From positions 1-31,670 of IMG/VR virus record IMGVR_UViG_3300020410_000042: 31,670 nucleotides of DNA. One strand, given 5' to 3'. Position 1 is the stretch's first letter. Every line of letters starts with the position of its first letter. The notes beneath the pieces are model-generated. The model saw only the letters and a program-made list of their open reading frames with translations. It was not told the origin of the DNA and did not search any database. The stretch comes from a virus. Made by a program: the position numbers and the translations under genes. Below, piece by piece: positions 20,592-31,300 of the stretch.

Positions 20592-22162
20592 GGGTTCAAT
20601 TAGCCGATGGAAGTTTTAAGCATGTTAATATGACCAGAGAAGAACTGGTTAGATATAATACTACAGGCGAACTTTCCGGCGATGTTGTAAATCAAGATAA
20701 TTTATTATTGAAAGTTTTAAATAAAAATGGGGTTTTTAATGATGCAAAGGTTTCTACGATTGAGGATGTAGATGGTGATTTAAAAGATTTTGTTGCAAAC
20801 CAAGATAATATTGTTTCTTTTCTGTCTAGTTATAAGACAGTTCAGGAAGAAACTAATGGTATTAGAATGGGTGCAGATCAAGTTTTGATGGAAGAAGCTG
20901 AGCATGCTCCAAGTGAGATTAGAAGTAAATTCTACTGGAGTACAACAATAAATTTTGAAAATAAAGTTAGTGGTTCAACAACTGTGGATTTGTTGGCTGG
21001 TGAGTTACCGCCGGGATTTAATATTCGTGATACGAGTAGTAATGTAATGTCGGATAATACATTATCAACTAATTCTAAAAGTGTTCAGATATATGGAACT
21101 GCTGACATGACTGCAGTTAGTGATTATATTGATTCTGGTTCTGTGTATGAGAATTTTGGTTTTATTCCAACTCATTCTAGTGAAATGGATACAAGCAAGG
21201 AACAGAGATATGTTGAGATATTAGATATTGAATACACAGATAGTTTAGGAAATTTAATTGAAAATCCAACCAATACTTTTAGTGTTGGAGATGTTATTTA
21301 TAGTGCCAACCGTCAAGATAATCATGGTAGACTTGATGGCTTACCTCAAAAAAGTAGGCCAATCCTTCAAATTATTGACTATGAAGATAGAAATAAGACT
21401 AAAACTAAATTAGTAGTTGCAGAAAAGGATGAAATTCCCTTAAAGGATCATGAAGGTAATCAACTAATTGATGAAAATGGGGTTTATATTACCTATACAG
21501 ATGTTATGACTTTTGTGAATAGAGCTCTGGAATTTTCTTATAGTAGGGATTCTGCAACTAGACAAAGAATTTCTCCTACACATAGATTTCTTATAAGGGG
21601 TGAGAGTGGTGTTTATGCTAGGTATTATGATACAAGATTTCAAGGAACAACTAGGCCATTAGCTAAAAATTTCTATTTTCAGTTAGGGATAAAATATTCT
21701 GGTCAGTCAGATTATTCTGATAAAAAATGGTTTGCAATAGTTTGTGTCAATAACTATGATGGAACTAGGGATTTTATTTTAAAGGCTATGAATAGAAGTT
21801 TGTTGTCTGATGCAATGTGGGAAGAATTATTGCCCAGAGATACTAATGATCCAAATCAAGAATTTGATTTGAAATTGTATTTTGATGGGAATGCCCCAAG
21901 TCGTGATTATTATTGGGAAGGAAACATAAAGGATATAATTGGCGATTATGTTTTACCCTTTATAGATTTTAGTGGAAATTCTCATCAAATTTCAGTAACA
22001 AATGAGATATTACCTTTTCAGTTTTACTCAACTACAAAATATCTTAAAGATTCTGATATGCCGCCTACCCTATCTTTTATAATTCCAAAAGGTGAATTGG
22101 ATTGGGAGATAAATTTAAGTGGAACCAAATTTTATAAAACTCAACAACTAGGAAGTGTTTGA
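20579..22162 (+). CDS. Large virion structural protein, unknown
   Basis: 527 aa without a recognised family. The N-terminus (1-40) is a small basic beta unit (PRVRVQLADGSFKHVNMTRE), with a stretch of helical character (about 75-110). The main body is beta-rich with many aromatic, D, N and G residues. A repeated-looking theme of YxDS and Y-x-D turns and a LAGELPPGFNIRD segment (about 140-152) suggest a domain of the wedge or tail-fibre-attachment kind. It sits between the spike and the PAAR tip, so it is probably a baseplate component. The stop shares bases with the next ATG (TGATG). Confidence 0.7.
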   Translation: MPRVRVQLADGSFKHVNMTREELVRYNTTGELSGDVVNQDNLLLKVLNKNGVFNDAKVSTIEDVDGDLKDFVANQDNIVSFLSSYKTVQEETNGIRMGADQVLMEEAEHAPSEIRSKFYWSTTINFENKVSGSTTVDLLAGELPPGFNIRDTSSNVMSDNTLSTNSKSVQIYGTADMTAVSDYIDSGSVYENFGFIPTHSSEMDTSKEQRYVEILDIEYTDSLGNLIENPTNTFSVGDVIYSANRQDNHGRLDGLPQKSRPILQIIDYEDRNKTKTKLVVAEKDEIPLKDHEGNQLIDENGVYITYTDVMTFVNRALEFSYSRDSATRQRISPTHRFLIRGESGVYARYYDTRFQGTTRPLAKNFYFQLGIKYSGQSDYSDKKWFAIVCVNNYDGTRDFILKAMNRSLLSDAMWEELLPRDTNDPNQEFDLKLYFDGNAPSRDYYWEGNIKDIIGDYVLPFIDFSGNSHQISVTNEILPFQFYSTTKYLKDSDMPPTLSFIIPKGELDWEINLSGTKFYKTQQLGSV

Positions 22163-22554
22163 TGCCGTCAATAACAAGATTAGGTGATATGGACAGTGGC
22201 CACGGCCCATTTGCACCAGTTCCTGCAGTTGGTGGTATTTCTTCTTCAGGAAACCTACCATCAGGAAATACTTACATTGGTGGAATTGCAGGAAGTTCTA
22301 ACGTATTTGCAGGAAAACGACCAGTTCATAGGAAGGGGGATGTGAGAATGATGCATATAAGTGTTAATCCACCATTTTTACCAGAAATTGCAATTAATCC
22401 ATCTGCATTTAATCCACCCGGCATACTTCCTTGGCTGAAGGATGGGTCGGAAAGTGTTTTGGTTAATAGTGTTCCTTGTGGGAGAGTGGGAGATGCGGTA
22501 ATATGTGGTTCAATTGTAGTAACAGGATTAGTTACCGTACAGGTAGGAGATTAA
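22162..22554 (+). CDS. PAAR-type spike tip protein (gp5.4-like)
   Basis: Predicted to cap the gp5 needle with a sharp metal-holding cone. The 130-residue sequence has the PAAR pattern: a proline/alanine-rich start (PSITRLGDMDSGHGPFAPVP), SSNVFAGKRPVHRKGDVRM (about 48-66), and an ending with VNSVPCGRVGDAVICGSIVV (about 101-120). The H and C residues there are suitable metal ligands. I chose ATG 22162, which overlaps the previous stop, over TTG 22159. AGGAAG (22150-22155) is the ribosome site. The family is well recognised; the metal content is inferred. Confidence 0.85.
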   Translation: MPSITRLGDMDSGHGPFAPVPAVGGISSSGNLPSGNTYIGGIAGSSNVFAGKRPVHRKGDVRMMHISVNPPFLPEIAINPSAFNPPGILPWLKDGSESVLVNSVPCGRVGDAVICGSIVVTGLVTVQVGD

Positions 22555-22555
22555 G

Positions 22556-22978
22556 ATGAATTCTTATACAGAAAGAGATAATACTTTACTGGGTATGGAT
22601 AAGAGGTTCAAGGATATTGATTTGAATTTTAGACGCCATCCAGTAACAAAAGACTTAGTTAAACGTCAAGGTGAATTATCCATTAAACAGAGTGTGATGA
22701 GTTTATTGATGACATCACCAGGCGAAAGGTTATTCCAGCCAGGTTTGGGTTCTGGGATATATGGTATGTTATTTGAACCAATGACTTCAATGACTTCTGT
22801 GAGGTTAGAGAGGTCAATTTCATCAATTATAAATAGACATGAGCCAAGATTTCAGATCACTAGCGTCGGGGTAGTACCTGCATTTCACGAAAATGGTTAC
22901 AATATCACTATTTCAGGTACAGTAAAAAATACAACTCAAGAAGTAAATATAAACTTCTTTTTGGAACGGTTAAGATAA
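22556..22978 (+). CDS. 25: Baseplate wedge protein gp25
   Basis: The sheath-initiator wedge protein shared by T4-like phages and type VI secretion (GPW/gp25 family). Recognised segments are FKDIDLNFRRHPVTKDLVKR (18-37), ELSIKQSVMSLLMTSPGERL (about 40-59), FQPGLGSGIYGMLFEPMT (about 60-77) and an I/V-rich final strand. Length (140 aa) is normal. It lies between the PAAR protein and gp6, a classical order (in T4 also near gp6). The preceding stop is one base away and the next ATG follows two bases after its own stop. Confidence 0.93.
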   Translation: MNSYTERDNTLLGMDKRFKDIDLNFRRHPVTKDLVKRQGELSIKQSVMSLLMTSPGERLFQPGLGSGIYGMLFEPMTSMTSVRLERSISSIINRHEPRFQITSVGVVPAFHENGYNITISGTVKNTTQEVNINFFLERLR

Positions 22979-22979
22979 A

Positions 22980-24908
22980 ATGGCTATAACAAATACTAAA
23001 TTACAAATAACTGATTTAGATTTTGATACTATTAAATCTAATCTGAAAACTTTCCTACAGGGGCAATCTGAATTAACAGATTATGATTTTAGTGGTTCGG
23101 CTTTGTCTGTTTTGTTGGATGTTCTTTCTTATACTACACATTACAATTCTTATTATTTAAATATGGTTGCGAATGAAATGTTCTTAGATAGTGCAGGACA
23201 TCGTGATTCTGTTGTATCTATTGCGAAAAACTTGGGCTATGTTCCAAGTTCTATATTAGCTGCTACTGCTACGGTTAATTTAACTATAACCAGTTCAGTT
23301 AATACAGGGGTTATATTACCACAATACACAAAATTTACTGCATCTGATATAGAAACAGATCAATCTTATATTTTTGTTACTGATGTTGCACATTCTACAA
23401 CCACATATACCACTAATGGTAGTAATTATGATTATACAATCAATAATGTTAAACTCAAAGAAGGTTTTCATAATAGTTTTTCATGGATTGTAAACCAAGA
23501 AGGAATAGATCAAAGATATGTTTTACCTCAGGCCGGTATTGACACTTCAACTTTAACAGTTGAAATTAAGTCTAATTCTAGTTCTACAACTAAAGATAAA
23601 TGGGAACTTTATGATAATGTTTCTTCTTTGGGTTCTGATAAACAGATATATTTTATACAAGAAGCCGAAGATGAAAAGTTTGAAGTATATTTTGGGGATG
23701 GAACTTTTGGGAAAAAATTATCTAATGGTAATGTAATTGAATCTAACTACATTGTTACTAATGGAATTGATGCTAATGGTTTAGGTAATTTTGATACTTC
23801 TTCTAATAGAGTATTTACTATTTCTGATAGTATAGCTAATGTTTCTTCTGTTGTTGTATCAGTGGTTACTCCTGCAACTGGTGGTACTTCCTCTGCAGAA
23901 AGTATTGAATCTATTAAATATTTGGCACCTAAAACTTTTCAGGATCAAAATAGAGCTGTAACTCTTAGGGATTATCAGTCAATAATACTTAGAGATTATC
24001 CAAATGCTCAAGCGGTTTCTGTTACTGGTGGCGAAGATATGAATCCACCAGAGTATGGATCAGTTGTAATTACGGTAAAACCTGTTACTGGTTATACTCT
24101 GACAAATAATGCGAAACAGGATATAATTGACAATATTTTAGATAAACATCGTATTTTGGCAGTAAAACCTAGAATTATTGATCCAGATTATATATTTGTT
24201 ACAGTTAATTCTAAAGTAAAATATAATCCATCAACTGCAGTTAATACAGAAGATTCTATTAAAGATTTAGTTGTTTCTACTATTAAAACTTATAATAGTA
24301 ATGAAGTAGAAAAATTTGATGGTATTTTAAGACATTCTAAATTGGTTGCTGAGATTGATAATACTGATAATGCAATTCGTAGTAATGTAACTGATATTTC
24401 ATTGAAAAAAAGAATAAAACCTACTCTTAATTTAAATGAAGCATTTACTTTAGATTATAATCAAAAATTTGATGAAGGTAAATTGGAATCTAGTTATTTT
24501 TCTACAGATAATATTTTTACAGAGACTACTAATCAATCTGGGGAAAAAATAGTAGAGTATACTCCTGTTAAATTTAGTATTGGAACTTCTGGAACTTCTG
24601 GAACTTCTGGAACTTCTGGAACTTCTGGTTCAAATGGTATATCTGGAACTTCTGCTACAGTTGTTCGTAATTTGAATTTGGTTGATGGTTTAGATAATAT
24701 AAAACAATATAACGTTGGAACAGTTAATCATGAAACAGGAATTATAACGTTATCTGGATTAAATTATAGGGGTATTTTGGATGGAACTAAATTTATAAAT
24801 TTAGTGGTGAAGTACTTAGATCAAGATGTAGTTCCCAACAAAACTCAAATTGTTAGTATATATCCTTCAGATATTACAGTTACAATGATTAAGGATACAA
24901 CGGACTGA
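22980..24908 (+). CDS. 6: Baseplate wedge protein gp6 (baseplate J-like)
   Basis: Forms the ring that joins wedges in the contractile baseplate. The N-terminus is diagnostic: KLQITDLDFDTIKSNLKTFL, FSGSALSVLLDVLSYTTHYN, YYLNMVANEMFLDSAGHRDS and VVSIAKNLGYVPSS (to about 93). A baseplate-J core follows (about 295-400, with AVTLRDYQSIILRDYPNA and YGSVVITVKPVTGYTL). An insertion-like (GTS)n segment lies at about 535-558 before the last 85 residues. Length 642 aa matches T4 gp6 (660). Confidence 0.92.
   Translation: MAITNTKLQITDLDFDTIKSNLKTFLQGQSELTDYDFSGSALSVLLDVLSYTTHYNSYYLNMVANEMFLDSAGHRDSVVSIAKNLGYVPSSILAATATVNLTITSSVNTGVILPQYTKFTASDIETDQSYIFVTDVAHSTTTYTTNGSNYDYTINNVKLKEGFHNSFSWIVNQEGIDQRYVLPQAGIDTSTLTVEIKSNSSSTTKDKWELYDNVSSLGSDKQIYFIQEAEDEKFEVYFGDGTFGKKLSNGNVIESNYIVTNGIDANGLGNFDTSSNRVFTISDSIANVSSVVVSVVTPATGGTSSAESIESIKYLAPKTFQDQNRAVTLRDYQSIILRDYPNAQAVSVTGGEDMNPPEYGSVVITVKPVTGYTLTNNAKQDIIDNILDKHRILAVKPRIIDPDYIFVTVNSKVKYNPSTAVNTEDSIKDLVVSTIKTYNSNEVEKFDGILRHSKLVAEIDNTDNAIRSNVTDISLKKRIKPTLNLNEAFTLDYNQKFDEGKLESSYFSTDNIFTETTNQSGEKIVEYTPVKFSIGTSGTSGTSGTSGTSGSNGISGTSATVVRNLNLVDGLDNIKQYNVGTVNHETGIITLSGLNYRGILDGTKFINLVVKYLDQDVVPNKTQIVSIYPSDITVTMIKDTTD
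24582..24653 (+). repeat. Tandem 9-bp repeat in gene 6 (GTS codon pattern)
   Basis: Five perfect GGAACTTCT units run from 24582 to 24626, then an 18-bp variant (GGTTCAAATGGTATATCT) and a sixth perfect unit (24645-24653). The translation is Gly-Thr-Ser repeats with one GSNGIS interruption. Identical codons point to recent slippage expansion. Confidence 0.95.
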
Positions 24909-24909
24909 T

Positions 24910-26904
24910 ATGCCAAATTATAGAGAAGAATCAAAGAAAAAAATATCACCTTTTATTGAGGGTTTGCTACCCGATTACCTTAAATATGAATATGATATGT
25001 TTAGTAGTACATCTACTATGTCTAAATTTGGTAGATTTATTGAACTATTTGCTGAATTTTTAGAAAAAGATAATGGTTCTCGTTTAACAGATTTTAAAAA
25101 CTATTCTTTGGAGTATTTTAAGGAAAGGAAATTCTTTTCTATAGAAGCACAGACAGGAAATCCATTTTTCTCGTTGGTTAATCTAAGAAGTTCTCATGAT
25201 ATTGACCATGCAGCCGAGATATTTTTACCCTATTTGTTCAGTGAATATATGAGTGATTTCCCTTTAGGGTCTATGGTTTCAAGTCGTAGAGATGTGGTAA
25301 AAAGAATAAAGGAATTCTATACAGTAAAAGGTACTCCCAAGGCATATACCTTTTTTACTTTAGCTCTTTTTGGTAAAGAATCTTTTTTGAGTTATCCGAA
25401 GGATGAAATGTTAATTCCATCTTCATCTAGTTGGAAGTCAGGTGATGGTATTCGTACAATTCTGGTATCTGGTGATACCACAACAGCTACAGATTTACAA
25501 AAATTTGATGGTTATTATGTTGTAGGTGAAGATTCTGGTGCGAAAGCAATAGTGGATAAGGTGGTTGAGTATGATGTTGGTACTACTAGAGTTTATGAAC
25601 TATTATTGGAAGATAAGACAATAGAAGGAACTTTTAAGGCAAATGAAATAGTTCAAGCTCAGGATGGTGAGGGGTTTGAGGTATTGAATAGTTCTTCTAC
25701 TGTAGTTCGTTCACAAACTCATGCCGGGGTTGGTGTATCTTTTACGAATAGGGGTGAAGGTTACTATTTAGATGATACTGTTACCTTTTCTCGATCCCCC
25801 GCGAAAGGTAAAATTAAGAGATTGGGTAAGGGGTCGATTGATGATTATGGTATAACTACTGCTGGTTCAGGATATGCAGTTGGTGATAGATTTGTTTTTG
25901 TTAATGATTATTTTGAAACTTATGGTGTTACAGGAACAATTAATGTAGGGGATCAGGTACAAGGATCTAAATCTGGTGCAACTGCATATGTTAGGGTAAT
26001 TGAGGGGAATAAATACTGGGTAGATATGATTTATGATGGTGTTGAAACTAAAAACTCTGCAGGAGAAATAACCCTAACTGGTGGTAAGTTTAAAACTGAT
26101 GAATTAGAACAAGTGGGTTATGGTTCTGAGGAATTTCAAAAGGTTGGAGCAACTAGTAATTATTTTTCAGCTAGAAAATTAGTAACAATATGTACATGTC
26201 CAGCGGAAGCAAAGATAATATCGGCAGGGGCATTGGGAACTAGTTCGATACAGATAATAGACGGGGGTGTTGATTATACTAGTCCACCAAAGACATATAT
26301 TAGTACGAGTACAGGTTCTAATGGTGTTGTTGCCTTCACAGGAAGTGGTGTAGGTAGCATTGAAGAATTGGAAATTACCAATTATGGAATTTCTAATATT
26401 TCTTCAGATACAGTTACATTCTCATCAAAATCTTCTCCTTATACTACTGCAATTGGTACGATTAATCTTACCACAGTAGTTTCTCATAATGATTATAATG
26501 TTGGTACTGTTGGTCTATTAAATCAAACAATTATTCATGATGGTGATGAATTTCAAGAATGGTCATATAGGGTAGGGGTTAATGAAACTCCAAATAAGTG
26601 GGTGGATTTATTTAAGAAGAATGTACATCCAGCTGGACTTCAAATGTTACCATCTTATTTGTCAATTGACACAGAATCTTATGATCCTATTTCAAAAAAC
26701 AATCGACAATATCAGACCCAAACAACAGGAAAATTAATTGCAGGAGCAAATTATACTATTACGACTTACGTGAGTGGGGATCATTTCGAGAATCTTGGTG
26801 GAACTGATAATAGTGGATCGACATTTACTGCATCAGGAACTGCGGGTTCATTGGTTACACCTTCTGCCTGGACAAATGGTTCATTAGTTACAAGGAATTA
26901 TTAA
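24910..26904 (+). CDS. 7: Baseplate wedge protein, gp7-like
   Basis: Probably the wedge initiator that joins gp8, gp10 and gp6. The N-terminal 150 residues are helical and typical of this position: SPFIEGLLPDYLKYEYDMFS (about 13-32), FGRFIELFAEFLEKDNGSR, FKNYSLEYFKERKFFSIEAQ and VVKRIKEFYTVKGTPKAYTF. The rest is beta-rich with repeated GxGYxVGD units (GRGEGYYLDD-like and GSGYAVGDRF), which may form small carbohydrate- or protein-binding domains. The C-terminus has the common phage module YTITTYVSGDHFENLGGTDN then GSTFTASGTAG. At 664 aa it is shorter than T4 gp7 (1032). Confidence 0.68.
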   Translation: MPNYREESKKKISPFIEGLLPDYLKYEYDMFSSTSTMSKFGRFIELFAEFLEKDNGSRLTDFKNYSLEYFKERKFFSIEAQTGNPFFSLVNLRSSHDIDHAAEIFLPYLFSEYMSDFPLGSMVSSRRDVVKRIKEFYTVKGTPKAYTFFTLALFGKESFLSYPKDEMLIPSSSSWKSGDGIRTILVSGDTTTATDLQKFDGYYVVGEDSGAKAIVDKVVEYDVGTTRVYELLLEDKTIEGTFKANEIVQAQDGEGFEVLNSSSTVVRSQTHAGVGVSFTNRGEGYYLDDTVTFSRSPAKGKIKRLGKGSIDDYGITTAGSGYAVGDRFVFVNDYFETYGVTGTINVGDQVQGSKSGATAYVRVIEGNKYWVDMIYDGVETKNSAGEITLTGGKFKTDELEQVGYGSEEFQKVGATSNYFSARKLVTICTCPAEAKIISAGALGTSSIQIIDGGVDYTSPPKTYISTSTGSNGVVAFTGSGVGSIEELEITNYGISNISSDTVTFSSKSSPYTTAIGTINLTTVVSHNDYNVGTVGLLNQTIIHDGDEFQEWSYRVGVNETPNKWVDLFKKNVHPAGLQMLPSYLSIDTESYDPISKNNRQYQTQTTGKLIAGANYTITTYVSGDHFENLGGTDNSGSTFTASGTAGSLVTPSAWTNGSLVTRNY

Positions 26905-26905
26905 T

Positions 26906-28369
26906 ATGCCAAGTTTATTTAATAGAAATTTTAGCTTTGCAAATGTAGAAGCTTTTAAAAAGTTATTTTCAAATAGTGGACAATATTTTTATATTGGTTT
27001 GGGGTATCAGGATGGTGATATAAGCTCTACTACTCCAACGGATTCTTTTGATGATGAATTTACCGTATGGGAGAATTTGTTATCTTTATCTAGGGTTATT
27101 GATGGAAATGTAAGATATGTAACGAGAATGTATGAATGGACATCAGGAACTACCTATACTATATATGAACATGATGCAACTAATATTATGACAAGAGATG
27201 GAACTTCTGTTAATCCTTTTTATGTTGTTCATAACAGAAATGTATATAAATGTATTAGTAATAATTCTGGTTCTCAAAGTGTTACTGCACCAACTGGACA
27301 AACTACTTCTGGTATGATTAAAAATGATTCTGCATCTCAGGATGGTTATGTTTGGAAATATATGTATACTATTTCAACTACTGATAATAGTAATTTTGTA
27401 ACTACTGATGGTGATGGAAATAAGTGGATGCCTATTAACATCTTGGAATTTGATGATGATACTGCAACTGCAGGTGGTCAGTGGGATGTACAAACAAATT
27501 CAATAGATGGCTCAGTTTATCATATAACTTCTACCAGTGGAACTCCTCACTCTGTTTTAACTGCAGGAGGATATTCTGATGGTGCTGCGGTAACTATAGT
27601 GGGTGATGGTAGTGGTTTTACTGGTGAAGTTGCAACTCATGTATCAAATTTAAGTCAGGGTGCATCTTATAAGTATATCAAAATTACTAATCCCGGCACT
27701 GGATATCGTAATGCTAGTGCTGTTAAGATTGCAGGTAATACTATTTCAAATTTAAAGGTAATACTAAGTCCTAAAGGCGGTCATGGATGGAATGCTAGTA
27801 GAGAGTTAGGTGGACATAATTTAGTTGTCAAGGCAACTTTTGCTGGTTTAGGTACGGGTAGTTCTACGAAAAGTTCAAGTGATACTTTATTTGTGGATAA
27901 TGATTATAGACAGATTAGTTTAATTAGAAATCCAATACTTAAGACGAGTCAATATGATGCGATAGATACGGGTGATACCAGTATCACATATGGAACTCGT
28001 TCAACTTCAAGCTATTTAGATCAAAGAATAGGATTTACTGTTGCTTCTATTGTTTCAGGGGAAACTGATATTGCTCAATACGGCCCAGATGTAACTGTTA
28101 CTCAATTACTATCTGGTGCAACAGGAAAAATTGTTAATTATTATACTTCTCCTAATATTTTGTGGGTTCGTCCAATATCAGGTACTTTCAATACTGGTAG
28201 CAATTTAGTAGGAACTATTAATTCAGTTCAAACTACCATTGGAGTTAGTTCTTTAGCGGATTATGATGGCTTAAGGTATTCTGGTGAAGTGATGTATACA
28301 GAAAATAGAGGATTAAGTAACAGGGAAGTAACAACCACAGATGACATAAGAATAATTATAAAGTTCTAA
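26906..28369 (+). CDS. 8: Baseplate wedge protein gp8
   Basis: A dimeric wedge protein. It shares with T4 gp8 a PTDSFDDEFTVWENLLSL-type N-terminal element (about 43-62), YVWKYMYTIS (about 146-155), the DNDYRQISLIRNPI motif (about 330-343) and the C-terminal YSGEVMYTENRGLSNR followed by DDIRIIIKF. The central 200-320 region holds beta domains with G/S/T-rich turns that exceed T4 gp8 (334 aa against 487 here). The stop overlaps the Shine-Dalgarno AAAGGG of the next gene. Confidence 0.9.
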   Translation: MPSLFNRNFSFANVEAFKKLFSNSGQYFYIGLGYQDGDISSTTPTDSFDDEFTVWENLLSLSRVIDGNVRYVTRMYEWTSGTTYTIYEHDATNIMTRDGTSVNPFYVVHNRNVYKCISNNSGSQSVTAPTGQTTSGMIKNDSASQDGYVWKYMYTISTTDNSNFVTTDGDGNKWMPINILEFDDDTATAGGQWDVQTNSIDGSVYHITSTSGTPHSVLTAGGYSDGAAVTIVGDGSGFTGEVATHVSNLSQGASYKYIKITNPGTGYRNASAVKIAGNTISNLKVILSPKGGHGWNASRELGGHNLVVKATFAGLGTGSSTKSSSDTLFVDNDYRQISLIRNPILKTSQYDAIDTGDTSITYGTRSTSSYLDQRIGFTVASIVSGETDIAQYGPDVTVTQLLSGATGKIVNYYTSPNILWVRPISGTFNTGSNLVGTINSVQTTIGVSSLADYDGLRYSGEVMYTENRGLSNREVTTTDDIRIIIKF

Positions 28370-28379
28370 AGGGTAAAAA

Positions 28380-31300
28380 ATGACAACTATAGATTTCAAT
28401 ACAAAACCATATTTTGATGATTTTGATGATTCAAAGAATTATCAAAAAATATTATTTAAACCGAGTTTTGCTGTACAAGCTCGGGAATTGACACAGCTTC
28501 AAACTATTTCACAAAATCAAATTAAGAAATTAGCTGATGTTTCTTTGTCAAATGGAGACAGGTTAAGTCCTGGCGAATTGATCTATAGTAATAAAATTTC
28601 TTATGTTAAGATGGCATTTAATAGTACAGTGAATATTACTAAAACTATATCCTCTTTGGTTAGTGGGGGAAATGGTGGGTATACAAGTCAAAATGGTGTT
28701 GCAACATCTGGTGGTAGTGGTAGTGGGTTGACAGTAGATATTACTGCTAATGGTACTTCAGTTACTGCAGTTACTCTTGCAACTGGTGGTTCTGATTATA
28801 CTGTTGGTGATACTATTACGATTAGTGGTGGTGGAAATAATGCAACATTTACTATTACAGGTTTACATGCTGGAATTTCTGCTTCAGATCTAGTTGGAAG
28901 TTATATTGGTAATGCTAATGGTCTTAAGGCAAAAATAATACATTATGAAGGTAAGGTTTCTGGTGGAAGTGATCCCTTTACTTTATATTTATCTTATTTA
29001 AATTCTTTTTCTACACAAACTTCCGTTTCTGATTCTGATTTTAAGTTTGCAAATAATTTAGAACTGTTTAAACTTAATACGGATGGTACTGTAAGTACTA
29101 ATTCTATTGGTAAAACTGCAAATGCTAGTGCAACAGGTTTGGGTTCTGGTATATTATTAAAGGGTGGTTCGTATTATGTTAATGGTTACATAACCACTGT
29201 TTCGAGTCAAACGATGATATTGGATAAGTTTGGAATTACTCCAAGCTATAGAGTTGGTTTTAATGTATCTCAATCTTTTGTAACTTCAGATGATGATTCT
29301 AGCTTATTGGATAATGCAACAGGTTCGACTAACAAGGGTGCTGGTGGTGCAGATCGTCATAAAATAAATTTAGTTTTAGCCAAGAAGTCTCTTACTCCTG
29401 ATAGTACTGCTAATGAAGATTTTGTTGAAATTTTAAAAGTTTCTAGTGGAGAATTAATTGAAAAGGATAGTTCTTTAGATAAAAAACTTGAGGGTGAAAA
29501 TAAAATACTTGAACCATATGATATAGAAATTAGAGAAAACTTATCTACTTTAAAAGATTCTTTGGGTCTTAGTGGAGTTAGTTCTGGTGGTTCTTCATCC
29601 AAGTTATCTATTGGTATATCTCCCGGCTCAATTCAATTTAATGGGAAAGAGGTAGTTACTTCAGCTAAACAATATTTAACTGTTGATAAGTCCAGAGAAC
29701 AGAAAACTTATTCTAATTATGCCATAAGCTCTGAAGTTGGTGTTTATGTATTCACTAGAGGTGGTTTAAATCCTAAGAAATTGGCATTAGATTCAGCATT
29801 CCGAAGGTGGTTTAATCGAATATTTACTGCAGGGGTTAGTGAAGGCTCTGTTAAGGTAACTTTAACAGAACAATCTTCAGATGGAAACACAGAAACTCCT
29901 ATTGGTTATGCAAGAATAAGAAATATTAAACAACACTCGCGATCCAACGATAGTGATGTTGGGGGTGAATGTAAAATTTTCTTAACAGATATTCAATTAA
30001 ATAGTGGCAAGAAAATTTCTGATATTACTGGACTAATAACTGGAACTGGGTCAAATGATTTGCTTATCTGTTATTTAGAAACAGATAGAATATATGGAAC
30101 TCAGGGTTCGGCAGGATTTAGTTATGTTCAGGCATATGGGAAAGATAATACTCCCACGATTTTACAATCTTCTGATACGGATAGGTCATTTTATCCTTTG
30201 GGAATAGAAAATGTAAAATCTATAGGTTCAGTTAAGCCCAATAGGGTAAGGTGGTCTGGGGATGTAACTATTGGTTCTGCAGGAGTAACAACTGCAACTT
30301 TTACTGCACCAGCTGGATATTATTTTGTAGATAATACAGAACATGAAGTTATTGTTTATGGTAAAGTTGAGAGGGATAATTCAGCAGAAAGTAATTCAAG
30401 AGTTCTTATAAATGGTACTGCATATGCAGATGGTGGTATTGAGGAATTAAAAAATAGTGCAACCCCAGCTCAGCCAATGGAGTATCTAGCAACTATTTCG
30501 GGATCTACTTCAACTACTCTAACAATTTCTCTACAGAAAAGTTCTGCAAATGCAACTCTTGATTTTGTAAATGGGGCCGTTGTTAGTGTAATTGCGACTG
30601 TCTTACCAACTGGTACTTGGACATCAGGAAATAGTTTAGCTTTAACTAAAGCTACTTTAAATAAGGCTGCAGGGGTTGAAAGTACTTCTAGGTTTATTAG
30701 TTTAGACCACCCTAGAGTTTTAGAGAAAAATTTTAAGGTTTATATGTCTAAGCACTTCGATAGTGCTGTTAGTTCTCCTGTTTCTGCAGACGATGTTGAT
30801 ATTACAGATTGGTATTATGTTGATAGTGGGATGAGGGATAATTTTGTAACTAATGGTTCTTTAATTCGCAAAAAAGGTTATCCTGAGCCTACTGGTCGTC
30901 TTGCTGTCATTTATTTCTATTTAAACGAGACTAGTAGTGCAAAACATATAGATGTTGGTTCATATCCAGTTGACGGAGGTACTGTTGCTGGTTGGGTTAG
31001 TGCTGATGATGGTGGAACTACTTTTAGATATGGAGATATTCCAGTTTATACTTCTGAATTGGGTAAAAAATATAGATTATCAGATGTTTTAGATTTCAGG
31101 CCTACAATTACAGGAGATCATGAGACAACATCAGTTTCCGATTCAAAGCCTATAATTGATGAGCAGAGTACAATAGAAATAACGGATCTGGTGGCATATC
31201 AATCAAGAATTGATAAAATTTATGTTAAGGATGATGGAACTGTCTCTGTAAAAACTGGTAGTAGTTTTATAGAAACTCCCAGTATTCCATCTGAACCAGA

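Noticed and set aside
24582-24653. CRISPR array or other repeat element
   Set aside because: The units are 9 bp, in frame, without spacers, and encode Gly-Thr-Ser within gp6.
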